From Parahoeflea alexandrii (GTDB lineage Bacteria; Pseudomonadota; Alphaproteobacteria; Rhizobiales; Rhizobiaceae), in the NCBI RefSeq assembly GCF_027214025.1, contig NZ_JAPWHB010000003.1:558001-622000 (forward strand): 64,000 nt of DNA, read 5' to 3'. The translations under genes and the position numbers were made by a program. This document shows positions 17,793 through 27,212 of the stretch, one piece after another. Position 1 is the stretch's first letter; every line of letters starts with the position of its first letter. The notes under the pieces are model-generated. The model did no database searches, had not been told where the DNA came from, and saw nothing but the letters and a program-made list of their open reading frames with translations.

Positions 17793-18734
17793 TTAATCGC
17801 GACTTTTTGTGGCTTTTGCAAGGGGGTGGTGCTCATTGACCAATTGCCGCAGGCGCTCATCAAGCACATGCGTGTAGATTTGAGTGGTGGAAATGTCGGC
17901 ATGACCGAGCAATTCCTGAACCGCACGCAGATCGGCGCCGCCGGCCAGAAGGTGGCTGGCGAACGCATGACGCAGCACATGCGGCGAGATCTTCGCGACG
18001 GGGATGCCGGCGCGGGCGGCAACCTCCTTCAATTCACGGGCGAAAACCTGGCGCGAGAGGTGGCCTTCGGCGGAGTTCGCCGGAAACAGGAATCCGGATT
18101 CCTCGGCGGTGTCTCCGATCGCGGCCAGCCATGCATCGAGGGCAGCGCGTGAGGGGCGTGACATCGGCACCATGCGCTCCTTGGCGCCCTTTCCCTTGAC
18201 GACCAGAAACCGGCCCTCATCGGCCAGCACGCGGTAAGGCAGGCTCACCAGCTCGCTGACCCGCATTCCGGTGGCATAGAGCAGTTCCAGAAGCGCGCGA
18301 AAGCGGATGCGGCGCAAGGCTTCCTCCTTGTCCTGCGCCTTAGCGATGTCGGCTTCAGCCTGGGCGAGCAGCCGGGAGACGTCGTCAATGCTGAGCACCT
18401 TCGGCAGGGCGCGGGTCTTGCGCGGAGAATCGACGACGCCGGTCGGATCGTCATCGCGCAAGCCCTCGGCGTGCAGGAACTTGTAGAACTGGCGCAGCGC
18501 GGAGAGCCGCCGGGCCTGAGAGGCGGGCGAAAAGCCGCGGGCCGCCAGATCGCCGATCACGGCGCGGATGTCCTCCGCTTTTGCCTTGGCCAGGGACGTG
18601 CCGAGCGATCTGAGCACAGCGGAGGCGTCGTCAAGATCGCGGCGGTAGGCTTCAAGCGTGTTGTCGGCCGCGCCGCGCTCCGCGCTCATCATCTCGAGAA
18701 AGGCTTCGGCGTTTGCGGCGCTGAGATCGCGCAT
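17793..18734 (-). CDS. xerD: Site-specific tyrosine recombinase XerD
   Basis: The 313-residue protein has an N-terminal SAM-like core-binding domain (to about 100) and a C-terminal catalytic domain with Arg158 (ATGMRVSEL), a Lys in the KGKGAKER turn, the HVLRH box, [15 protein letters not shown] with His and the nucleophilic Tyr. XerD acts with XerC at dif to resolve chromosome dimers at division, activated by FtsK. Length and neighbours (accA downstream, aroK divergent) indicate the chromosomal housekeeping copy, not a phage or integron integrase. Confidence 0.94.
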   Translation of the reverse strand: MRDLSAANAEAFLEMMSAERGAADNTLEAYRRDLDDASAVLRSLGTSLAKAKAEDIRAVIGDLAARGFSPASQARRLSALRQFYKFLHAEGLRDDDPTGVVDSPRKTRALPKVLSIDDVSRLLAQAEADIAKAQDKEEALRRIRFRALLELLYATGMRVSELVSLPYRVLADEGRFLVVKGKGAKERMVPMSRPSRAALDAWLAAIGDTAEESGFLFPANSAEGHLSRQVFARELKEVAARAGIPVAKISPHVLRHAFASHLLAGGADLRAVQELLGHADISTTQIYTHVLDERLRQLVNEHHPLAKATKSRD

Positions 18735-18751
18735 GAGCTGGAAGCGTCCTG

Positions 18752-18895
18752 TCAGTTGTTGAGTTTTTCGGTCGGGACGCGCACGGTGACTTCGCGGTCT
18801 ACGGGTTCAACATAGATGACCAACGCGAACATGGCGCCATAGACGATGCCGGCAAGCACAGCGCACAGGAACAGGAACCGAAACAGGGAAGGCAT
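18752..18895 (-). CDS. Small single-pass membrane protein (47 residues), unknown function
   Basis: A short ORF reads [20 protein letters not shown] and ends PTEKLNN. It has one membrane segment (about residues 5-28) and a charged tail rich in Val, Glu and Arg. It ends 17 bases before the xerD start on the same strand, so it probably leads the xerD transcript, and it is divergent from aroK. The third codon positions are GC-rich and the layout is that of a real protein. Similar short ORFs between aroK and xerD are, as far as I recall, common in rhizobia; no function is known to me. Confidence 0.65.
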   Translation of the reverse strand: MPSLFRFLFLCAVLAGIVYGAMFALVIYVEPVDREVTVRVPTEKLNN

Positions 18896-19020
18896 GGGCA
18901 CTCCGGCGATCTGGTGATGAAGGTGTTATGCGGCAGCGGGCGCTTGGTTTCAAGGCCGGCAGGCGAAGCCGGGCATGCTTGACGCGCCGACGGACATGGC
19001 CAATAGAAGGCTCGGGATCA

Positions 19021-19644
19021 ATGACCCGAGGTCGGGGGAGAGAGTTGACGCAACCGGAAGCTATCGCGCTGGAACAGGATATTGCGAAGGCGCGACGCGT
19101 GCTCGGCCGCCGCAATCTGGTGTTCGTGGGCCTGATGGGCGCCGGAAAATCGGCCATCGGAAGGCTGGTGGCACAGATGCTCGAAATCCCCTTCGTCGAT
19201 TCAGATCACGAGATCGAGCGGGTTTCCCGCATGACGATTCCGGAGCTGTTCGAGGCCTATGGCGAGCCGGAGTTCAGGGCGCTGGAAGCGCGGGTGATCA
19301 AGCGGCTTTTGAAAACCGGGCCTCGGGTTCTTTCGACCGGAGGCGGGGCATTCATGAATGACACCACCCGTGCGATGGTGCTGGCCAACGGATTGTCGGT
19401 CTGGCTGAAAGCGGATCTCGACGTGTTGTGGATGCGGGTTTCGAAACGGGACTCACGGCCGCTGCTGAAGACCGCCAATCCCAGGCAAACGCTTTCGGAC
19501 CTCTTGGACCTGAGATACCCGATCTATGCCAAGGCTGACGTGACCGTTCAGTCGCGGGATGACGACAAGGACATTATTGCCGCTGAAACGGTCATGGCCA
19601 TTGCGCGGCTGGACAGCGGCCAGGAAACGGTGCCGAGAACATGA
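19021..19644 (+). CDS. aroK: Shikimate kinase
   Basis: The enzyme phosphorylates shikimate at the 3-hydroxyl with ATP, step five of the shikimate pathway. The sequence has Walker A GLMGAGKSAIGRL, the substrate-binding DSDHEIE, LSTGGGAF and the lid-region RPLL. About 30 residues precede the kinase core, usual in rhizobia. Two starts are plausible: the ATG used here, and a TTG eight codons downstream that has the better ribosome binding site GGGGGAGAG. The stop overlaps aroB by four bases, giving a coupled aroK-aroB-CNNM operon. Confidence 0.93.
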   Translation: MTRGRGRELTQPEAIALEQDIAKARRVLGRRNLVFVGLMGAGKSAIGRLVAQMLEIPFVDSDHEIERVSRMTIPELFEAYGEPEFRALEARVIKRLLKTGPRVLSTGGGAFMNDTTRAMVLANGLSVWLKADLDVLWMRVSKRDSRPLLKTANPRQTLSDLLDLRYPIYAKADVTVQSRDDDKDIIAAETVMAIARLDSGQETVPRT

Positions 19645-20765
19645 CCCATACCCTTCCCCGAGAAACCGTTCGCGTCGAGCTCGGCGAGCGCGGCTATGAC
19701 ATCGTGATCGGTCCCGGATTGATTGCCCGGGCGGGCGCCGAGATCGCGGCGCGCAAGCCTGGCGTCCGGTGTGCCGTCATAACAGACCGCAATGTGGCCG
19801 AGGCGCATCTCGACGCGTTGCTCGAGAGCCTTGCCGCCAGCGGCATCGAGGCGGCTTCGCTGGTGCTGGAGCCGGGGGAAAAAACCAAGAGGTTCGACGA
19901 ACTCATAAGGGTTTGCGACCATGTGCTGGGTGCGCGGCTGGAGCGCGGCGATGCAGTGCTGGCGCTGGGCGGCGGCGTGATCGGCGACCTTTCCGGATTC
20001 GCGGCTGGGATCGTCCGGCGCGGCATGGGCTTCATTCAGGTGCCGACCAGCCTGCTGGCGCAGGTGGATTCCTCGGTTGGTGGCAAGACCGGGATCAATT
20101 CCTCTCACGGCAAGAACCTGATTGGGGTGTTTCACCAGCCCGACCTGGTGCTGGCCGATACCGACGTGCTCGATACCTTGCCGATCAGGGAGTTCCGGGC
20201 AGGCTATGCCGAGGTGGCAAAGTACGGGCTGATCGACCGGCCGGAGTTCTTTGCCTGGCTCGAACAGAACTGGCGTGAGGTGTTTTCCGGCGGGCCGGCG
20301 CGGATCAGGGCAATCGCCACCGGCTGCCAGGCGAAAGCCGACGTGGTGGCCGCGGATGAACGCGAACACGGCGCGCGGGCCTTGCTCAATCTGGGCCATA
20401 CGTTCGGTCACGCGCTGGAGGCTGTGACCGGTTACGACGGACGGCGGCTGGTGCATGGCGAGGGCGTGGCGATCGGCATGGTTCTGGCGCATGAGTTCTC
20501 GGCCCGGATGAACCTTGCGAGCCCTGATGACGCTGCGCGGGTTCGGCGCCATCTCCACGAGGTAGGCTTACCGACACGCATGTCGGATATTGAAGGCGAG
20601 CTGCCGGCGACCGATATACTGATGAAACACATCGCCCAGGACAAGAAGGTCCGGCGCGGTGCGTTGACCTTTATCCTGACGCGCGGCATCGGCCAGTCCT
20701 TTGTTGCCGACGACGTGCCGGCGGATGAAGTGTTTCGGTTCCTTGAGGAAAAGCGGGCATCATGA
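19641..20765 (+). CDS. aroB: 3-dehydroquinate synthase
   Basis: This 374-residue enzyme converts DAHP to 3-dehydroquinate with NAD and zinc. It has the NAD-binding LALGGGVIGDLSGFAAG near residue 110, the PTSLLAQVDSSVGGKTGIN motif near 135, and the zinc ligands in GYAEVAKYG, LNLGHTFGHALE and HGEGVAIGM. It is coupled to aroK upstream and to the CNNM-type gene downstream by ATGA overlaps, the usual order in Hyphomicrobiales. Confidence 0.97.
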   Translation: MTHTLPRETVRVELGERGYDIVIGPGLIARAGAEIAARKPGVRCAVITDRNVAEAHLDALLESLAASGIEAASLVLEPGEKTKRFDELIRVCDHVLGARLERGDAVLALGGGVIGDLSGFAAGIVRRGMGFIQVPTSLLAQVDSSVGGKTGINSSHGKNLIGVFHQPDLVLADTDVLDTLPIREFRAGYAEVAKYGLIDRPEFFAWLEQNWREVFSGGPARIRAIATGCQAKADVVAADEREHGARALLNLGHTFGHALEAVTGYDGRRLVHGEGVAIGMVLAHEFSARMNLASPDDAARVRRHLHEVGLPTRMSDIEGELPATDILMKHIAQDKKVRRGALTFILTRGIGQSFVADDVPADEVFRFLEEKRAS

Positions 20766-22057
20766 TCCTTCAAACAATAGGCGCAATCGTTAGCGAGCAT
20801 GGGCTGACCATCCTGGCTATCCTGGCACTGATCGGATTGTCGGGTTTCTTTTCGGGATCCGAAACGGCCCTGACCGCGGCATCGCGCGCGCGAATGCATT
20901 CGCTCGAGACCAATGGCGATGCGCGGGCGGCCACTGTCAATACGCTGATCGAGCGCAAGGACAGGCTGATCGGGGCGCTGCTGATCGGCAACAACCTGGT
21001 CAACATTCTGGCTTCGGCGCTGGCGACCAGCGTGCTGTTGTCGATCTTCGGCGATTCGGGCGTTGCGGTCGCGACGCTGACCATGACGCTGCTGCTGGTG
21101 ATCTTCGCCGAAGTGCTGCCGAAGAGCTGGGCGATCTCGACCCCCGACCGGTTTGCGATGGCAGTTTCGGGCGTGGTCAAGGTCTTCGTCGTGGTGGTCG
21201 GTCCGCTGTCGAGCTTCGTCAACTGGATCGTGCGCCACATCATGTCACTGTTCGGCGTCACCTTTGCGTCGGAAACCTCGATGCTGTCGGCACATGAAGA
21301 AATCCGCGGCGCGGTCGATTTGCTGCACCGCGAGGGATCGGTGGTCAAGGCGGATCGCGACCGGCTGGGCGGCGTGCTGGATCTGGGCGAACTGGAAGTG
21401 TCGGATGTGATGATTCACCGCACCTCGATGCGGATGCTCAATGCTGACGAGACACCGGAAGCCAATGTCCGGGCGGTGCTCGAGAGCCCGTATACGAGAA
21501 TGCCGATCTGGCGCGGTTCGACGGACAACATCATCGGCATTGTCCATGCCAAGGATGTGCTGAGGGTGCTTGCGGAAGTCTCCAACGAGCCGCACCGCAT
21601 GGATGTGGTCAAGATCGCCCAGAAGCCCTGGTTCGTGCCCGATACGACCAGTGTGCCGGACCAGCTCAACGCCTTTCTGAGGCGGAAGGCCCACATAGCG
21701 ATCGTCGTGGATGAATATGGCGAGGTCGAAGGGCTGGTGACGCTCGAGGATATCCTGGAAGAGATCGTCGGCGACATTGCCGACGAGCATGACACCGAGG
21801 TCCAGGGCGTGAGGCAGGAGGCCGACGGCTCGATCGTCGTTGACGGATCGGTGCCGATTCGCGATCTCAACCGGGCGCTCGATTGGTCACTGCCGGATGA
21901 CGAGGCGACGACCGTGGCGGGTCTTGTGATTCATGAATCGCAGACGATCCCCGAGGAGAAGCAGGCGTTCACCTTCCATGGCAAGCGTTTCATCGTGATG
22001 AAGCGGGAGCGCAACAGGGTCACCCGGCTGAGAATCCGGCCGATGGACAAGGCATGA
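20762..22057 (+). CDS. CNNM/CorC (HlyC) family membrane protein with CBS domains
   Basis: The 431-residue protein has an N-terminal DUF21/CNNM membrane domain with about four segments (to about 170; note GFFSGSETALTAASRARM), two CBS domains (about 210-330, with RMPIWRG and IAIVVDEYGEVEGLVTLEDILEEIVGDI) and a C-terminal CorC_HlyC domain. Family members mediate or regulate magnesium or cobalt efflux; the haemolysin name is historical. It starts four bases inside aroB, so its expression is tied to the aro genes, a conserved but unexplained linkage. Confidence 0.9.
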   Translation: MILQTIGAIVSEHGLTILAILALIGLSGFFSGSETALTAASRARMHSLETNGDARAATVNTLIERKDRLIGALLIGNNLVNILASALATSVLLSIFGDSGVAVATLTMTLLLVIFAEVLPKSWAISTPDRFAMAVSGVVKVFVVVVGPLSSFVNWIVRHIMSLFGVTFASETSMLSAHEEIRGAVDLLHREGSVVKADRDRLGGVLDLGELEVSDVMIHRTSMRMLNADETPEANVRAVLESPYTRMPIWRGSTDNIIGIVHAKDVLRVLAEVSNEPHRMDVVKIAQKPWFVPDTTSVPDQLNAFLRRKAHIAIVVDEYGEVEGLVTLEDILEEIVGDIADEHDTEVQGVRQEADGSIVVDGSVPIRDLNRALDWSLPDDEATTVAGLVIHESQTIPEEKQAFTFHGKRFIVMKRERNRVTRLRIRPMDKA

Positions 22058-22066
22058 TGCCTTCCA

Positions 22067-22098
22067 TCTCTCGCCGCCGGCAGACTGGCAGCGAGAGA
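22067..22098. terminator. Possible bidirectional hairpin between the CNNM gene and bolA
   Basis: Eight-base arms TCTCTCGC and GCGAGAGA lie between two convergent genes. No T-tract follows on either strand, so a terminator role is tentative. Confidence 0.35.
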
Positions 22099-22108
22099 GC
22101 CAGAGGGG

Positions 22109-22411
22109 CTACCAGCGGGTCGGTTCGCCCGGGGCTGAGGCTTCGACCGCCATGGCATGCAGCCCGCCATCGAGTTCGTCCTTGAGCAATGCATTGACGG
22201 CACGGTGGCGCTCGATGCGGCTCATGCCCGAGAATGCCGGCGAGACGATGCGGATGCGGAAATGGGTTTCGCCGGTGCCGTCGAAAGCATCATGATGATC
22301 GCTGCCTGAATGGTGATGCCCGGCGTGCAGGTGGCTTTCATTGATCACCACCAGCCGTTCAGGCGCGAATTTTTCTGTCAGAGCGGTTTCGATGCGGTTC
22401 TGGCGGGACAT
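22109..22411 (-). CDS. BolA-family protein
   Basis: The 100-residue protein has the BolA fold signature: NRIETALTEKFAPERLVVINESHLHAGH, then THFRIRIVSPAFSGMSRIERHRAVNALLKDEL. His residues in the HAGHHHSGSDHH loop can bind a [2Fe-2S] cluster shared with a monothiol glutaredoxin; BolA proteins act in iron homeostasis and stress morphology. The His-rich loop is longer than in E. coli BolA. It is divergent from the J-domain gene, a standing arrangement in rhizobia. Confidence 0.92.
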   Translation of the reverse strand: MSRQNRIETALTEKFAPERLVVINESHLHAGHHHSGSDHHDAFDGTGETHFRIRIVSPAFSGMSRIERHRAVNALLKDELDGGLHAMAVEASAPGEPTRW

Positions 22412-22558
22412 GAAGGTGCTCCTGGGGTATCGTGCGCGGTCACAAATTTCGGCTGCTGCGATTTGCGTGGTGGCATTCGAAGTCGAGACGGGGTACGCAG
22501 CTTGAATCACCCCTGTCAATCCTTGTTCGGTAACCTGTAGAGCACCATAATTGTCGAT

Positions 22559-23176
22559 ATGAAACTGGATTCCAAATATTTTGACCGCATCCGGGTCCGC
22601 CGCAAGGGCGCACGACCGGCCGAGCCCACGGCGCCGGAATGCCAGTGGGACGGGTGCACCAAGCCCGGCACACACCGCGCCCCGGTCGGCCGCGATGCCG
22701 AAGGGCAGTACTTCATGTTCTGCGTTGACCACGCGCGCGAGTACAACAAGGGCTACAATTACTTTTCGGGTCTCTCCGACGGCGAGATCGCGCGCTACCA
22801 GAAGGAAGCGCTGACCGGCCACAGGCCGACCTGGAAGATGGGCGTCGACCGTTCGGCGGCGAGCGGGCCGACGCAGTCGACCGCGAAATCCGGCTCCGCC
22901 GGAGCCCAGGCGCGGATGCGCGATCCGCACGGCTTCTTCAACGAAACCCGTCCCAACCGGCCAGTTCGCGCCCGCAAGGTCAAGTCGCTCGAGTCGAAGG
23001 CGTTCGATACGCTTGGCCTGGCCGCAAATGCGACATCGGCCGAGATCAAGACCCGTTACAAGGACCTGGTCAAACAACACCACCCCGACGCCAATGGCGG
23101 CGACCGCGGTTCGGAAGACCGTTTTCGCGCTGTCATCCAGGCCTACCAATTGTTAAAGCAGTCTGGTTTCTGCTAA
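22559..23176 (+). CDS. J-domain (DnaJ-like) protein with N-terminal Cys/His motif
   Basis: The C-terminal 60 residues of this 205-residue protein form a J domain: ALETLG-type start (AFDTLGLAAN), then KTRYKDLVKQHHPDANGG with the HPD tripeptide needed to stimulate DnaK ATPase. The N-terminal half carries CQWDGC followed by a His and a distal FCVDH, which could form a zinc site, then GYNYF; the middle is a Ser/Arg-rich linker. It lies between bolA and cobS. The client is unknown. It lacks the G/F-rich and zinc-finger regions of true DnaJ. Confidence 0.88.
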   Translation: MKLDSKYFDRIRVRRKGARPAEPTAPECQWDGCTKPGTHRAPVGRDAEGQYFMFCVDHAREYNKGYNYFSGLSDGEIARYQKEALTGHRPTWKMGVDRSAASGPTQSTAKSGSAGAQARMRDPHGFFNETRPNRPVRARKVKSLESKAFDTLGLAANATSAEIKTRYKDLVKQHHPDANGGDRGSEDRFRAVIQAYQLLKQSGFC

Positions 23177-23245
23177 GCGAACAGTCTAAAGCAGGATCGG
23201 ACAGGAGAGACGGCCCGCGGGCTTTTTGAGCCAGGCCTTGGAGAC

Positions 23246-24244
23246 ATGATGAGCAAGATCGACCTCGACATCACCAACCTGCCAGACACCACCGTGAACG
23301 TGCGTGAGGTGTTTGGCATCGATTCGGACATCGCTGTCCCGGCCTACAAGGAGCGGGACGCCTATGTGCCTGACCTTGATCCGGACTATCTGTTCGACCG
23401 AGACACCACGCTCGCAATCCTGGCTGGCTTTGCCCACAACCGCCGCGTGATGGTGTCGGGCTACCATGGAACCGGCAAATCGACCCATATCGAACAGGTC
23501 GCGGCGCGGCTCAACTGGCCCTGCGTGCGCGTCAACCTCGACAGCCATGTCAGCCGAATCGACCTCGTCGGCAAGGACGCGATCGTTGTCCGCGAAGGCA
23601 TGCAGGTTACCGAATTCAAGGACGGTATCCTGCCCTGGGCGTACCAGCACAATGTGGCGCTGGTGTTCGACGAGTACGACGCCGGCCGTCCGGACGTGAT
23701 GTTCGTGATCCAGCGGGTGCTCGAATCATCCGGCCGCCTGACGTTGCTCGACCAGAGCCGCGTCATCAGGCCGCACCCGGCCTTCCGCCTGTTCGCAACC
23801 GCCAACACCGTCGGTCTTGGCGATACCACCGGGCTCTATCACGGCACCCAGCAGATCAACCAGGCGCAGATGGACCGCTGGTCGATCGTGACCACGCTGA
23901 ACTATCTGCCGCATGACCAGGAAGTTGATATCGTCGCCTCCAAGGTCAAGGGATTTGCCAAGGGCGAGGGCCGCGAAACAATCTCGCGCATGGTGCGGGT
24001 TGCCGACATGACCCGTTCGTCGTTCATCAATGGCGATCTTTCCACCGTGATGAGCCCGCGTACGGTGATCACCTGGGCGGAAAACGCCGAAATCTTTGGC
24101 GATGTGGCGATGGCGTTCCGCCTGACCTTCCTCAACAAGTGCGATGAGCTGGAACGGGCGCTGGTGGCCGAACACTATCAACGGGCGTTTGGCGTCGAGT
24201 TGAAGGAAAGTGCCGCCAACATCGTTCTCAGCGCAACCGCCTGA
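23246..24244 (+). CDS. cobS: Cobaltochelatase AAA+ subunit CobS
   Basis: This 332-residue MoxR/BchI-type ATPase has Walker [10 protein letters not shown] near 70 and Walker [11 protein letters not shown] near 137, and is strongly like Pseudomonas denitrificans CobS from the first residues ([26 protein letters not shown]). With CobT it drives insertion of cobalt by CobN into hydrogenobyrinic acid a,c-diamide in the aerobic cobalamin pathway. A second ATG one codon later has better spacing to GGAG. cobT follows after 11 bases. cobN is not in the window. Confidence 0.96.
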   Translation: MMSKIDLDITNLPDTTVNVREVFGIDSDIAVPAYKERDAYVPDLDPDYLFDRDTTLAILAGFAHNRRVMVSGYHGTGKSTHIEQVAARLNWPCVRVNLDSHVSRIDLVGKDAIVVREGMQVTEFKDGILPWAYQHNVALVFDEYDAGRPDVMFVIQRVLESSGRLTLLDQSRVIRPHPAFRLFATANTVGLGDTTGLYHGTQQINQAQMDRWSIVTTLNYLPHDQEVDIVASKVKGFAKGEGRETISRMVRVADMTRSSFINGDLSTVMSPRTVITWAENAEIFGDVAMAFRLTFLNKCDELERALVAEHYQRAFGVELKESAANIVLSATA

Positions 24245-24255
24245 CGGATAGTTCC

Positions 24256-26157
24256 ATGGCCGGACGCGGCGACAATTCCCGAGCAAAGCCAACCGGCACC
24301 GTTGACGCCGAGCCGTTCCGGCGGGCGCTGACCGGCTGCGTGCGGGCGATCGCCGGCGATCATGATCTCGAGGTTGTCTTCGGGACTGACCGGCCGGGCA
24401 TTTCCGGCGAGCGGGCGCGGCTGCCCGATCTGCCGAAGCGGCCGACAAAGAACGATTTCTCCGTCACACGCGGCATCGGCGATTCCATGGCGCTGCGCAA
24501 GGCCTGCCACGATGACACGGTCCACGCCCGCATGGCGCCGCAGGGACCCGATGCCCGCGCGGTCTATGATGCTGTTGAGCAGGCCCGGGTCGAGGCGATC
24601 GGGGCGCGGCGGATGACCGGAGTCGGCGACAACCTGACCTCGATGCTCGAGGACAAGTATCAGCGCGCCAACTACCAGGGGATCGTCAGCCGCGAGGATG
24701 CGCCGCTTGAGGAAGCGCTGGCGCTGATGGTCCGCGAGAAGCTGACCGGCCGCAAGCCGCCGCAATCGGCCGGCCAGGTGGTCGAGCTGTGGCGCGATTT
24801 CGTCGAGGACAAGGCCGGCAGCGTGCTCGATACGCTCGAGGGCTCGGTCGAGGACCAGCAGGCCTTTGCCCGCGTCGTGCGCGAAATGCTCTCGGCCATG
24901 GAGATGGCCGAGGATTACGGCGAGGACGACAGCGAGCAGGACGACCAGGACGAGGTCTCGGACGAGGATCAGCCGCGCAGCGACGAGGAGAACGACCAGT
25001 CTTCGCAGGAAGAGGCCGGATCGGATGCCGCGCCGGCGGAGGAAAGCGAGACCTCGGAAGAGCAGATGGATTCCGGCGAGATGGACGGCGCCGAAGCGGG
25101 CGACGATGACACCATCGACGACAGCGACGAGGATGCCGACACGCCGGGCGAGACGCGCAAGTCCAGCGACCCGTTCGATGAACTCAACGTGAAGATCGAC
25201 TACAAGGTCTTCACCACCGAGTTCGATGAGGAGATTTCGGCGGAAGAACTCTGCGACGAGGCTGAACTCGACCGGCTGCGGGCCTTCCTCGACAAACAGC
25301 TGGCGCATCTGCAGGGCGTGGTCGGACGGCTCGCCAACCGGCTTCAGCGCCGGCTGATGGCGCAACAGAACCGCGCCTGGGACTTCGATCTCGAAGAGGG
25401 TTACCTCGACAGCGCGCGGCTGACCCGGATGATCATCGACCCGATGCAGCCGCTGTCGTTCAAGATGGAGCGCGATACCAACTTCCGCGACACCGTGGTG
25501 ACGCTGCTGATCGACAATTCCGGCTCGATGCGCGGCCGGCCGATCACGGTGGCCGCAACCTGCGCCGACATTCTGGCGCGCACGCTCGAGCGCTGCGGCG
25601 TCAAGGTGGAATTGCTGGGCTTCACCACGAAAGCCTGGAAGGGCGGCCAGAGCCGCGAGAAGTGGCTCACCGGCGGCAAGCCGGCGGCGCCCGGCCGGCT
25701 CAACGACTTGCGCCACATCATCTACAAGTCCGCGGATGCGCCATGGCGCCGCGCCCGGCGCAATCTCGGGCTGATGATGCGGGAAGGCCTGCTCAAGGAA
25801 AATATCGACGGCGAAGCGCTGATCTGGGCGCACTCGCGGCTGACGAGACGGCCTGAACAGCGGAAAATCCTGATGATGATTTCCGATGGTGCGCCGGTCG
25901 ACGATTCCACGCTTTCGGTCAATCCGGGCAATTATCTCGAGCGGCATCTGCGCGCGGTCATCGAGGAGATCGAAACCCGTTCGCCGGTTGAATTGCTGGC
26001 CATCGGTATCGGCCACGACGTCACCCGCTACTACCGGCGTGCGGTGACGATCGTCGATGCGGAAGAACTGGCCGGCGCGATGACCGAGCAATTGGCAGCG
26101 CTGTTTGCCGATGAAGCCGGCGGGCCGCAATCCCGCCGCGGACGCAAGCGGGCGTGA
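24256..26157 (+). CDS. cobT: Cobaltochelatase subunit CobT
   Basis: The 633-residue protein has an N-terminal CobT domain (from [14 protein letters not shown] to about 210), a very acidic linker (about 215-310, runs of Asp, Glu and Ser) and a C-terminal von Willebrand A domain with the MIDAS motif DNSGSMRG near 420 and SDGAPVDD near 550. It is the BchD-like partner of CobS in the CobNST chelatase. Base composition of the acidic segment creates long spurious reading frames on the other strand. The stop overlaps the next gene's GTG start. Confidence 0.96.
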   Translation: MAGRGDNSRAKPTGTVDAEPFRRALTGCVRAIAGDHDLEVVFGTDRPGISGERARLPDLPKRPTKNDFSVTRGIGDSMALRKACHDDTVHARMAPQGPDARAVYDAVEQARVEAIGARRMTGVGDNLTSMLEDKYQRANYQGIVSREDAPLEEALALMVREKLTGRKPPQSAGQVVELWRDFVEDKAGSVLDTLEGSVEDQQAFARVVREMLSAMEMAEDYGEDDSEQDDQDEVSDEDQPRSDEENDQSSQEEAGSDAAPAEESETSEEQMDSGEMDGAEAGDDDTIDDSDEDADTPGETRKSSDPFDELNVKIDYKVFTTEFDEEISAEELCDEAELDRLRAFLDKQLAHLQGVVGRLANRLQRRLMAQQNRAWDFDLEEGYLDSARLTRMIIDPMQPLSFKMERDTNFRDTVVTLLIDNSGSMRGRPITVAATCADILARTLERCGVKVELLGFTTKAWKGGQSREKWLTGGKPAAPGRLNDLRHIIYKSADAPWRRARRNLGLMMREGLLKENIDGEALIWAHSRLTRRPEQRKILMMISDGAPVDDSTLSVNPGNYLERHLRAVIEEIETRSPVELLAIGIGHDVTRYYRRAVTIVDAEELAGAMTEQLAALFADEAGGPQSRRGRKRA

Positions 26158-27179
26158 TCCGGCTGCGCACCATGGCGCGGCTGTCGGTCCTTGGCTCCGT
26201 CCTTGCCCTGTTGACGGCTTCGGCCATCTTCCCGCTCCGCGCCGATGATGAGAGCATCCAGATCAATTCACGGCTGATCCCCAATTTCAGGGTCGGCTCG
26301 GATCAGACCCGCTTTGGCGATTTCGAATTTATTGGCGGGCTGGAACTGAGTTCGTCGAGCGCGGCGCTCGGCGCGATGTCGGGGATCCGGCTGTCTGCCG
26401 ACAGGAACCGGTTCCTAGGCGTGATGGACACCGGGTACTGGTATGCCGGGCGTTTCGAGCGCGATGCAGACGGCAAACTGATCGGGATTGCGGATTTTAC
26501 GGTCTCGCCGATTCTCGATGCCGAGGGCGAGTCCTCGGAGGAAAAGTGGCGGGTTGATGCCGAAGGCCTGGCGGTGCGGGGCGACGAGGTACTGGTCAGT
26601 TTCGAGCGGCGCAGCCGGGTCGATGTCTATCCGGCCAAGGCGCCGGGCAGTTCCCGGCCGTCGGGATCGCTGCCGCTGCAGATTCCGCTCACGGAGCTGC
26701 GCAACAACCGTGGCCTGGAAGCGATCATGGTTGCGCCGGAGGCCTCCGCTCTCGCCGGGGAGGCGGTTGTCGTCTCGGAGAAGAGCCTCAATGCCAGTGG
26801 CGATATCTACGCGGCCGTGCTGACCGGGCCGTCGAAGGGCGTGTTCTTCGTCAAGCGGCATCCGCCCTATGATGTGACTGACGGTGATTTCCTGCCCAAT
26901 GGCGACCTGTTGCTGCTGGAGCGGCGCTTCTCGATCGCCGAGGGCATCGGCATGCGCATTCGCCGTATCGACGGCAGCCGGCTTGGAGCCGGAAACCTGG
27001 TTGACGGACCGGTTCTGCTGGAAGCCGATTTCGGCGAGCAGATCGACAATATGGAAGGCCTGGACGTGAGCACCGACGATGCCGGGCAGATATTCGTCAC
27101 GCTGGTATCGGACGACAACCATTCGATCCTGCAGCGGAACCTGGTGCTTGAGTTCCGCTATCTCGGCGACGACAGGTAA
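26154..27179 (+). CDS. Secreted esterase-like/phytase-like beta-propeller protein
   Basis: The 341-residue protein has a signal peptide (hydrophobic residues about 10-28, ending PLRA before DDE) and the pattern of the phytase-like domain family: [11 protein letters not shown] near the N-terminus, a [13 protein letters not shown] strand, [39 protein letters not shown] and a final [24 protein letters not shown]. Members are annotated as esterase-like activity of phytase; the substrate is not proven. GTG start overlaps cobT by four bases, so it is coexpressed with the chelatase without an obvious role in it. Confidence 0.78.
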   Translation: MIRLRTMARLSVLGSVLALLTASAIFPLRADDESIQINSRLIPNFRVGSDQTRFGDFEFIGGLELSSSSAALGAMSGIRLSADRNRFLGVMDTGYWYAGRFERDADGKLIGIADFTVSPILDAEGESSEEKWRVDAEGLAVRGDEVLVSFERRSRVDVYPAKAPGSSRPSGSLPLQIPLTELRNNRGLEAIMVAPEASALAGEAVVVSEKSLNASGDIYAAVLTGPSKGVFFVKRHPPYDVTDGDFLPNGDLLLLERRFSIAEGIGMRIRRIDGSRLGAGNLVDGPVLLEADFGEQIDNMEGLDVSTDDAGQIFVTLVSDDNHSILQRNLVLEFRYLGDDR

Positions 27180-27212
27180 TCGGTTTTCCGGGAGGGCGAC
27201 CGCAGAAGCTTT

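Noticed and set aside
17793-18734. Integrase marking a mobile element
   Set aside because: Length, motifs and the accA/aroK neighbourhood indicate chromosomal XerD; no phage or integron genes are adjacent.
23177-23245. Cobalamin riboswitch before cobS
   Set aside because: The gap is under 70 bases, far too short for the aptamer, and no B12-box-like sequence is present.
24178-26130. A 650-codon open frame antisense to cobT
   Set aside because: It mirrors the acidic Glu/Asp codons of cobT as Leu/Val/Arg runs and shows no domain; cobT is certain.
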